This document shows positions 1 to 5,359 of a DNA stretch of 5,359 nt, piece after piece. A program made the translations under genes and the position numbers. The DNA lies in NCBI GenBank assembly GCA_018267355.1, contig JAFDYP010000162.1, positions 1 to 5,359 of the forward strand, read 5' to 3'. Below the pieces are notes generated by a model that did not search any database, was not told the DNA's origin, and was given only the letters and a program-made list of their open reading frames with translations. The stretch comes from Bacteroidota bacterium. Lineage in GTDB: Bacteria; Bacteroidota; Bacteroidia; Chitinophagales; LD1. How positions within the stretch are numbered: position 1 is the first letter of the stretch; every line of letters starts with the position of its first letter.

Positions 1-962
1 ATACATTTGCATTTACCCCTGCGGGAGCGCCGCTGCGCAGCCAGCATTACATCTACAATGCTACTTTGCAGGCATATGTGATCAGCAGTGATGATACGCT
101 CCTCTATGCACCATCGGGGTATGACAGAACCGAAGTCGACTATCAATATCATACAGTAAATGGGATCTGGCAAAAAGATATATTTATGTTGTCCTTTATT
201 CACCACGATGCGTCCGGGCGATTCCTGTCAGATTCTTCCATCACCTTTTCGGGGCTTTATTCAAGTACCATCGTGAACCAGATAAGCTACGATGCCCTGG
301 GGCAGATGGATACACAGTACATAATGTTTTCGACCAGCTATAATAATATAGTAATATCTGCTAGTGGGACCATGTATGTAGGCAGCTACGCCTCGTCTCA
401 TCTGCTGGATCACAGCTTGAACTACAGCAAAAACTTCTCTTCAGGTCAATGGTACCTGGCAAATCATGATTACTATTATTATGATGGCGCGGGCAATCTG
501 ATGGAGTGGACCCGCCAGACCTACGATAGCGCCGGCCAATGGGTGAACAGCGACCACTATACCTACACCTACGACAGCTACAATATGCTCCTGACTACTG
601 ATATCCGCATCTGGAGTGATAGCGCCCAGCAGTGGGTACTCCCTCCGGGCAGGACAGGCTATCACTATCACTACGAGGTCTACGGTCCTACTGCTGTACC
701 CGATGTGCTGTCTGGTAGCGAGCTGGCCCTCTACCCCGTGCCCGCCTCAGATATGCTGCACGTGGTCGCTGATACGCATACAGATGACCCTGCTAAGATC
801 AGCATCACAGATCTGAGTGGCAGGCAGTGCGGGCAGTGGTCCGTATCAGGAGGACCATATAGCGGCTACATACCGGTGGGCCACCTGCCGGACGGTATCT
901 ATCTGCTCAGTATCTCGGCTGCCGGTCATACTACGCAGCGCAGTTTTACTATAGTCAGATAG
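1..962 (+). CDS. Secreted Tyr-rich repeat protein with type IX secretion C-terminal sorting domain (3' part, start outside window)
   Basis: The frame is open from the left edge (first whole codon at 3) to the TAG at 960-962, giving 319 visible residues. There is no plausible start: the TTG at 66 lies inside an uninterrupted frame, so the gene begins upstream and any signal peptide is not visible. Residues about 140-225 carry imperfect 30-31-residue repeats rich in Tyr, Asp and Trp. The last 80 residues resemble a type A Por-secretion sorting domain: LYPVPASD (243-250), then DLSGR (270-274), then LPDGIYLL near 295-302, ending in a basic FTIVR tail. By family knowledge such domains direct export across the outer membrane by the type IX system and are then removed, with the protein attached to the surface or released. 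No catalytic motif is visible, so the cell-surface role is unknown. The gene converges on the signalling operon. The sorting-domain call is firm; the function is open. Confidence 0.85.
   Translation, partial: TFAFTPAGAPLRSQHYIYNATLQAYVISSDDTLLYAPSGYDRTEVDYQYHTVNGIWQKDIFMLSFIHHDASGRFLSDSSITFSGLYSSTIVNQISYDALGQMDTQYIMFSTSYNNIVISASGTMYVGSYASSHLLDHSLNYSKNFSSGQWYLANHDYYYYDGAGNLMEWTRQTYDSAGQWVNSDHYTYTYDSYNMLLTTDIRIWSDSAQQWVLPPGRTGYHYHYEVYGPTAVPDVLSGSELALYPVPASDMLHVVADTHTDDPAKISITDLSGRQCGQWSVSGGPYSGYIPVGHLPDGIYLLSISAAGHTTQRSFTIVR
429..677 (+). repeat. Imperfect 30-31-residue Tyr/Trp protein repeats
   Basis: Within the secreted protein, a pattern of SxGQW or SAQQW, then 5-8 residues, then an alternating Tyr-rich strand ending in YD or YE recurs. 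Trp falls at visible residues 150, 180 and 211 (spacing 30 and 31). The Tyr-rich strands DYYYYD, YTYTYD and YHYHYE follow at about 156-161, 186-191 and 220-225. Weaker matches (SYDALGQ, GIWQ) lie further upstream. The layout recalls YD-type beta-strand repeats of secreted bacterial proteins, but the copies are divergent, and assignment to the RHS/YD family is only a suggestion. The repeat is visible at protein level, not as a clean DNA repeat. Confidence 0.6.
717..959 (+). other. Por/type IX secretion C-terminal sorting domain (coding segment)
   Basis: This segment codes for the terminal 80 or so residues, which have the three conserved blocks of the type A sorting domain: a YPxPAxD block directly after a short linker, a central DLSGR turn, and a Gly-Ile-Tyr strand near the end, finishing with a short basic tail. 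The usual Asn of the first block (YPNP) is Val here (YPVP). The domain folds as a beta sandwich in known members and is recognised by the type IX machinery. Confidence 0.85.
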
Positions 963-1027
963 CGGGGCCGGATACCTCTTCTACTATTTCATTTTAGGAC
1001 ATTACTTATAGCTTGCCAGAGAGAGGC
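963..1027. other. Convergent intergenic gap
   Basis: These 65 bases separate the stop codons of two genes that face each other. I looked for an inverted repeat followed by a T-run on either strand and found none that is convincing; only short 3-base pairings (GCC/GGC near 1015-1027) are present. How transcription ends for either gene is not visible. Confidence 0.6.
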
Positions 1028-1480
1028 TCACTGCGCCTTGTCCACCTGATTGACGATCATCCAGAAAAACCCCAGCGCAGATATCTCTTTGAAAAAAGCA
1101 TCAAAGGCCACCGGCTTTACGACATAACTATTGACACCCAGTTCATAGCAGTGCTTCATGATTGGGTCGTCTTTGGTAGATGTCAGCACCACTACCGGTA
1201 TGTGGCAGGTACGCTCATCAGCCTTGAGCCGTTTGAGTACTTCCAGCCCGCTTACGCGGGGCATATTGATATCCAGTACGATCACCCGCAGGCGCTGCTC
1301 TACTGCATGGCCCGCGAAGGATCCTTCACCGAATATAAAATCGAGGGCCTCGGCACCATCTCTCAGGTGCAGCAGACCATTGGCCAGGTTGTTACGCTTC
1401 AGCGCGCGCATGGTTAACTCTGCATCGTGCTCATTGTCCTCTACGAGTAGTATCTCTACTCCATGTACTGTAGTATCCAT
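1028..1480 (-). CDS. Single-domain response regulator, Rcp1-type CheY-like receiver
   Basis: This 150-residue cytoplasmic protein consists of one receiver domain and no output domain. The acidic pocket is E14-D15 in the ILLVEDN motif, the phospho-acceptor is D70 in VLDINMP, the switch residue is T100 (LTST), and the conserved lysine is K122 followed by P123. The long segment between the first helix and D70, containing RDGAEALDFIFG, is typical of the Rcp1 family, named for the partner of cyanobacterial phytochrome Cph1. The ATG at 1478-1480 puts the first strand at residue 9, as expected. The leader is A-rich without a Shine-Dalgarno, which is common in Bacteroidota. It is the last gene of the leftward block, 35 bases after the REC-kinase gene, and so is the likely phosphate acceptor of one or both kinases. 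Output is presumably by binding a partner protein; the target cannot be read from the sequence. Confidence 0.93.
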   Translation of the reverse strand: MDTTVHGVEILLVEDNEHDAELTMRALKRNNLANGLLHLRDGAEALDFIFGEGSFAGHAVEQRLRVIVLDINMPRVSGLEVLKRLKADERTCHIPVVVLTSTKDDPIMKHCYELGVNSYVVKPVAFDAFFKEISALGFFWMIVNQVDKAQ

Positions 1481-1515
1481 AAAGTTTATTTGTGTGTATG
1501 GTTAGTTTCTTGCCT

Positions 1516-2619
1516 TCAGTCATCTGCTGCGGGTAGCGCTACATAGAATGTAGCTCCCTGATCTATGGCGCCCTCTCCCCAGACCCGGCCGCCGCTGCGC
1601 GTCACGATACGCTGTACGATGGCCAGCCCTATACCTATGCCCTCATACTCCGTATCTCTGTGCAGCCGGGAGAATACGCCAAAAAGTTTATTCATGTACT
1701 GCATATCAAAGCCCGACCCATTATCACGTATGTGATAGATCACCTCGCTGCCTTCTCGCTTTGCACCAGCCTCTACCACAGGCATATCTTTCTTGCCGGA
1801 GTATTTTATAGCGTTGGATAGGAGGTTTACAAAAACCTGCTTTAGCAGCTCACGGTCACCATTGGCGCAAGGCATATCCTGCTGTATGCGAAATTCGGGT
1901 AGCTTTTTGACAGTAGCCTGTATCACCTCCAGTGCCTCTTTTATCAGTAGATTTACATCCACAGCGCGTGCCTTGATGCTCTGCTTGCCCAGCCTGCTAA
2001 ACTCCAGCAGGCTCTCTATGAGACTGGCCATACGCTCTGCATTGCGGGTGATATTGCCAGTCAGCCGCAGGCACTCTGTGCTGAGCTCTTTCTCGTGGTC
2101 CTCCATCAGAATCATAGCATAGCTATGCACAGCACGTAGTGGTGCGCGCAGATCATGAGATACAGAGTAGGTAAAGGCCTCCAGGTCTTCATTCTTTTGC
2201 TTTAGCTCCTCATTCAGGTCACTCAGGGCTGCCTCCTGCTCATAGATGCTGATAAAGAACTTTACCTTATTGATCAGTATCTCGGGCTGAAAAGGCTTTG
2301 TGATAAAGCTGAATGCCCCTCTCTCATAACCTTTGAAAATATTGAGGTTGTCAGTATATACTGCGGATATAAAGATGAATGGCAACCTGGCAGTTCTCTC
2401 CTCTTCGCGCAGGATACCTGCCAGCTCATAGCCGTCCATCTCTGGCATCTGGATATCCAGCAGCGCCAGTGCAAAATCATGATGCAGTGTAGCGCGAAGC
2501 GCTTCATTGCCACTATAGGCCCGGATCAGCTCCACATCCAGATCTCGCAGCACAGTTTCTATCGCTACTAGGTTTTCGGGTTTATCGTCTACTATCAGTA
2601 TTTTAGGTCTTCTGGTCAT
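1516..2619 (-). CDS. Histidine kinase with N-terminal receiver domain (REC-HisKA-HATPase)
   Basis: This is a 367-residue soluble protein. Residues 5-125 form a receiver: D11-D12 in ILIVDDKPEN, phospho-acceptor D55 in LLDIQMP, S85 in the switch position, K108-P109. A short helical linker (about 126-148) joins it to a HisKA dimerisation domain with H155 in SVSHDLRAPL, a phytochrome-kinase-like H-box. The ATP-binding domain follows: N-box NLLSNAIKYS with N265 and N269, G1 box DNGSGF (D299), an F-box region near 312-316, and G2 box GIGIGLA (327-333). No membrane segment or PAS/GAF sensor is present, so its input is probably phosphorylation of its own receiver by another kinase, most simply the upstream hybrid kinase. 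The ATG at 2617-2619 puts the receiver at residue 6, as is usual. It starts 24 bases after the upstream stop and ends 35 bases before the small regulator, so it probably sits between the two in a phosphorelay. Confidence 0.93.
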   Translation of the reverse strand: MTRRPKILIVDDKPENLVAIETVLRDLDVELIRAYSGNEALRATLHHDFALALLDIQMPEMDGYELAGILREEERTARLPFIFISAVYTDNLNIFKGYERGAFSFITKPFQPEILINKVKFFISIYEQEAALSDLNEELKQKNEDLEAFTYSVSHDLRAPLRAVHSYAMILMEDHEKELSTECLRLTGNITRNAERMASLIESLLEFSRLGKQSIKARAVDVNLLIKEALEVIQATVKKLPEFRIQQDMPCANGDRELLKQVFVNLLSNAIKYSGKKDMPVVEAGAKREGSEVIYHIRDNGSGFDMQYMNKLFGVFSRLHRDTEYEGIGIGLAIVQRIVTRSGGRVWGEGAIDQGATFYVALPAADD

Positions 2620-2643
2620 GGTCAGAGATTTGATTCGCTAATA

Positions 2644-5359
2644 TTATTTGCTGAGCCACACTCTCATGAGTGACAGCAGGCGCTCCACATCTACAGGCTT
2701 GGTGATATAGTCACTCGCTCCGGCATCCATACATTTTTGTTTATCTTCTTTCATAGCCTTGGCAGTGAGGGCTATGATGGGCAGCTCACGAAACCGCTCC
2801 TGAGCCCTGATGCGCTGCATGGCCTCATAGCCATCCATCTCGGGCATCATGATATCCATGAGAACGAGGTTTATACCAGGATCCTTGTCCAGCATATCCA
2901 GCGCTATCTGGCCGTTCTCTGATTTGGCCACCTCCAGACCGCGCTCCCGCAGCACCTTAGACAGGGCAAATACATTGCGCATGTCATCGTCTACGAGCAG
3001 TACCTTTTTGTTTTGGAAAATACTCTCACGGTCATAGAGCCCGGTGATGATCTTTTGTTTTGCCTCGGGCAGCAGGCTTATAGTGCGGTGTAGAAACAGC
3101 GCCGTCTCATCCAGCAGCCGCTCCTCGGATTTTACCCCCTTGATGATAATGGTCTCTGCGTACTTCTGCAGTTCCTCGTTTTCAGCGGGGGTCAGTTCTT
3201 TGCCGGTATAGATGATGATGGGTGGCAGCGACTCGCGTATATCCTGCAGCCGGTGTATCAGCTCCACACCACTCATGTCCGGCAGCCCCAGGTCCAGGAC
3301 TATGCAGTCTATTTGCTGTACCCCGTAGAGTTCTATGGCTTCTGCACCATTTGACGCTTCATAGGTTTTGACATCACCATTTCCTATGAGTTTGCGCATA
3401 GCTATGCGTGCATGGGTGTCATCCTCTATGATAAGCAGGTTTTTCACTTTCCTCTTCACCAGGTTCTCTATCCTGTTGAATGCTTCCTCCAGATCGCTGT
3501 TTCGTATAGGTTTGGTGAGAAACTCTACCGCGCCCTCCTTGATGGGTGCCAGTGAGCGCTCATTGACCGACATGATATGGACCGGTATGTGTCGTGTATC
3601 GGGGTCATGCTTGAGCTGGGCCAGCACCTGGTAGCCATCTATACCGGGGAGGTCTATATCCAGTATAATGGCATGCGGACGGTACTGTGCGGCCAGTACG
3701 AGTCCATCCTCTCCTGTACCTGCCGCTATGCATTTGAAGCCCTTGGCATGGCTCTGCCTGAGCAGGATACCGGCAAACTTCTGATCATCTTCTATGATAA
3801 GCACGAGGGTATCTCCTTCCTTTACTTCCTGCCGGTCGTCCTTGATAGTAGGATAGTTATACAGGTGTTCATTCTTCTCAAATACCTGCACCGGCGGTGA
3901 TACCGTCAGGGCTTTGGCGCCCTCTGCTGACATATGGTCCCCCTGCAGCTCTATAGGCAGCAGCAGGGTAAAAGTAGATCCTTCGCCCACCTTGCTGGAT
4001 AGGCTGATCTCACCACCCAGCAGCTTTGCCAGCTCCCGGGAGATAGAGAGGCCGAGGCCGGTACCGCCATATTTGCGTGAGGTGCTGCCATCGCCCTGGT
4101 GAAAGGCCTCGAAGATGGCCATTTGCTTATCTGCCGGGATGCCTATGCCGGTGTCACTCACGGCTATGGATATATGCCCACTGTCATGACGCTGTATGGC
4201 GAAACTTACAGTGCCCTGCGCAGTAAACTTGATGGCATTGGACAGCAGATTTTTCATGATCTGATCCAGCCGCTTGGTATCGGTAGTGATAAATGGCGGC
4301 AGACCTTCTCCCAGGGTCAGGCTTAGTTTCAGGCCCTTATTCCCCGCCAGGTGGCGAAAGTTTCTGCCTATATCATCGGCAAAAGATCTGAGATCGAGGC
4401 GCGCCAGGTCCAGCGTCATCTTGCCGGCCTCTATCTTGGATAGGTCGAGCACCTCATTGATCAGACCGAGCAGATCCATACCGCTCTTATGGATGATCTC
4501 CGCACTCTCTACCTGGTCCGGCGTCAGGTTCTTTATTTTATTGTCTGCCAGGTCGCGTGAGAGGATGAGCAGGCTATTGAGCGGAGTACGTAGCTCATGT
4601 GACATATTAGCCAGAAACTCTGACTTATACCGGCTACTCATCTCCAGTTGCTTTGATTTCTGTACTATATCTGCGCGGGCGGACTCTACCTCAGCGTTTT
4701 TGGCTTCTAGCACCTGCGCCTGCTCTTCCAGTTCCTCATTGGTCATCTGCAGCTCCTCCTGCTGCTGGCGCAGGGTCTGTGTCTGCTCCTCCAGTTCTTC
4801 ATTGAGCTGCCGCAGTTCTTCCTGCTGGGTCTGCAGTTCCTCAGATTGCTGCATGGTCTGCTCCATCAGCTCTTCGGCCCGTGCCCGTGCCTGCGCAGCA
4901 TCTATACCTATAGCTACATTATTGATCACCTGCGGCAGAAATTTCTTTTCCATCGCAGAGAAACCTGCGACCTTGCCGATCTCTATGACACCGAGTACCC
5001 TCTCATCCAGCGGGAACGCGACCGCAATGATCTCGCGCGGCCTGACCGACCCCATACTGCTCTCGATTTGAAAATACCCGTCAGTGATATCAGACACGAT
5101 GATCATCGTATTGGCCGCTGCAGCCTGACCTGCTATTCCTTCGCCCCATGCTACTCTTTTTTGTGCCAAGGTTTTGCTATCCAGAGTATAGCCCCCTGCC
5201 AGAGTGATGTGTGCGCCATCCGGGTCTGTCAGGTATATAGCCCCTATATCTGCACTAAGGTATTTGCACACATAGTTGATAATGTTCTGAGCGAGCTCAC
5301 CCGTCAGTTTATTGCCTTGCATCTGGCGAGCCAGCTCACTGGTGCCTGTCAGGTTCCAG
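2644..5359 (-). CDS. Hybrid sensor histidine kinase GAF-coiled coil-HisKA-HATPase-REC-REC-REC (5' end outside window)
   Basis: Residues are numbered from the Met at 5320-5322, but the frame stays open to the right edge (12 more whole codons, WNLTGTSELARQ). Relatives usually carry membrane helices and HAMP here, so this Met is probably internal. Domains in order: GAF-like sensor (about 5-140); coiled coil (145-230); HisKA with H242 in NMSHELRTPL; HATPase with N-box NLLSNAIKFT (358-367), G1 DTGIGI (D390), G2 GGTGLGLS (419-426); a flexible linker (460-503); REC1 (505-622: D512, D513, D555, S585, K604); REC2 (628-748: D634, D635, D677, T706, K728); REC3 (772-890: D779, D780, D823, T853, K875). 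All three receivers keep the acceptor Asp. The GAF has no obvious chromophore cysteine; its ligand is unknown. There is no Hpt or output domain. As first gene of the visible operon it probably senses the signal and phosphorylates the receivers encoded here and downstream. The stop is TAA at 2644-2646. Confidence 0.95.
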   Translation of the reverse strand, partial: WNLTGTSELARQMQGNKLTGELAQNIINYVCKYLSADIGAIYLTDPDGAHITLAGGYTLDSKTLAQKRVAWGEGIAGQAAAANTMIIVSDITDGYFQIESSMGSVRPREIIAVAFPLDERVLGVIEIGKVAGFSAMEKKFLPQVINNVAIGIDAAQARARAEELMEQTMQQSEELQTQQEELRQLNEELEEQTQTLRQQQEELQMTNEELEEQAQVLEAKNAEVESARADIVQKSKQLEMSSRYKSEFLANMSHELRTPLNSLLILSRDLADNKIKNLTPDQVESAEIIHKSGMDLLGLINEVLDLSKIEAGKMTLDLARLDLRSFADDIGRNFRHLAGNKGLKLSLTLGEGLPPFITTDTKRLDQIMKNLLSNAIKFTAQGTVSFAIQRHDSGHISIAVSDTGIGIPADKQMAIFEAFHQGDGSTSRKYGGTGLGLSISRELAKLLGGEISLSSKVGEGSTFTLLLPIELQGDHMSAEGAKALTVSPPVQVFEKNEHLYNYPTIKDDRQEVKEGDTLVLIIEDDQKFAGILLRQSHAKGFKCIAAGTGEDGLVLAAQYRPHAIILDIDLPGIDGYQVLAQLKHDPDTRHIPVHIMSVNERSLAPIKEGAVEFLTKPIRNSDLEEAFNRIENLVKRKVKNLLIIEDDTHARIAMRKLIGNGDVKTYEASNGAEAIELYGVQQIDCIVLDLGLPDMSGVELIHRLQDIRESLPPIIIYTGKELTPAENEELQKYAETIIIKGVKSEERLLDETALFLHRTISLLPEAKQKIITGLYDRESIFQNKKVLLVDDDMRNVFALSKVLRERGLEVAKSENGQIALDMLDKDPGINLVLMDIMMPEMDGYEAMQRIRAQERFRELPIIALTAKAMKEDKQKCMDAGASDYITKPVDVERLLSLMRVWLSK
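4702..4827 (-). repeat. Tandem 63-bp (21-residue) repeat in coiled-coil linker
   Basis: Two adjacent 21-residue units (residues 166-186 and 187-207 of the hybrid kinase) share 14 identical residues by eye, with the pattern QQEEL, three variable residues, NEELEEQ, xQxL. Twenty-one residues is exactly three heptads, so the repeat preserves coiled-coil phase. The codons are also similar (runs of CAG, GAG/GAA and CTG), suggesting an internal duplication. The segment lies between the GAF sensor and the HisKA domain and would transmit the signal as a parallel helical rod in the dimer. Confidence 0.75.

Noticed and set aside
66..68. TTG as the start of the secreted protein
   Set aside because: The same frame is open to the left edge, so the TTG is simply the first start-like codon in the window. 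A sorted protein needs a signal peptide, and none follows it.
963..1027. Bidirectional intrinsic terminator between the convergent genes
   Set aside because: No stem longer than about 3-4 base pairs and no T-run after a stem could be found on either strand.
1013..1417. Plus-strand open frame of 134 codons opposite the small response regulator
   Set aside because: The minus-strand frame encodes a complete receiver with all conserved residues; the plus-strand product resembles nothing and is a shadow.
1481..1515. Separate promoter for the small response regulator
   Set aside because: The 35-base gap is A-rich but shows no clear TAnnTTTG with an upstream TTTG at the right spacing; read-through from the kinase gene is simpler.
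4274..5071. Long plus-strand open frame of 265 codons opposite the hybrid kinase
   Set aside because: It lies wholly antisense to the GAF-coiled coil-HisKA region. Its Ser/Cys-rich low-complexity translation is the reverse of the CAG/GAG/CTG-rich coiled-coil codons, and it has no recognisable domain.
4903..5310. Chromophore-binding (phytochrome-like) GAF domain
   Set aside because: The second kinase and Rcp1-type regulator hint at phytochrome signalling, but the visible GAF has only one cysteine, near residue 19 in the first helix, and lacks the conserved chromophore-site motifs.
1..5359. tRNA, rRNA, CRISPR, transposase or attachment sites
   Set aside because: Almost the whole window is covered by coherent protein-coding frames; no direct-repeat array, terminal inverted repeat, or RNA-gene-like sequence was noticed.

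Overview
The window most likely comes from a member of the Bacteroidota. The main evidence is the first gene, whose C-terminus looks like a type IX secretion (Por) sorting domain, a system restricted to that phylum. The hybrid kinases with several receivers, the short A-rich leaders without a clear Shine-Dalgarno, and a base composition near 50% G+C also fit, for example an environmental Chitinophaga-like lineage. The family-level guess is weak.

Layout: Positions 1-962 (+) hold the 3' part of a secreted, Tyr-rich repeat protein that begins before the window. A 65-base gap follows. The rest (1028-5359) is one leftward block of three signalling genes on the minus strand. In transcription order these are: a large GAF-coiled coil-HisKA-HATPase-REC-REC-REC hybrid kinase that runs off the right edge; a 367-aa kinase with an N-terminal receiver (REC-HisKA-HATPase); and a 150-aa single-domain response regulator of the Rcp1 type. 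Gaps are only 24 and 35 bases, so co-transcription is likely; the promoter would lie beyond the right edge.

Working together: the three genes encode two histidine kinases and five receiver domains, but no DNA-binding, enzymatic or Hpt domain. This suggests a phosphorelay or phosphate-sharing network whose output is a protein-protein contact by the small regulator, or which connects to partners encoded elsewhere. All key phospho-acceptor residues are present, so nothing looks degenerate. The secreted protein converges on this block and has no evident functional link to it.

No RNA gene, mobile element, CRISPR array or convincing terminator was seen. This is a recognisable set of known families rather than a clearly new system; the points worth a second look are modest ones about domain architecture.
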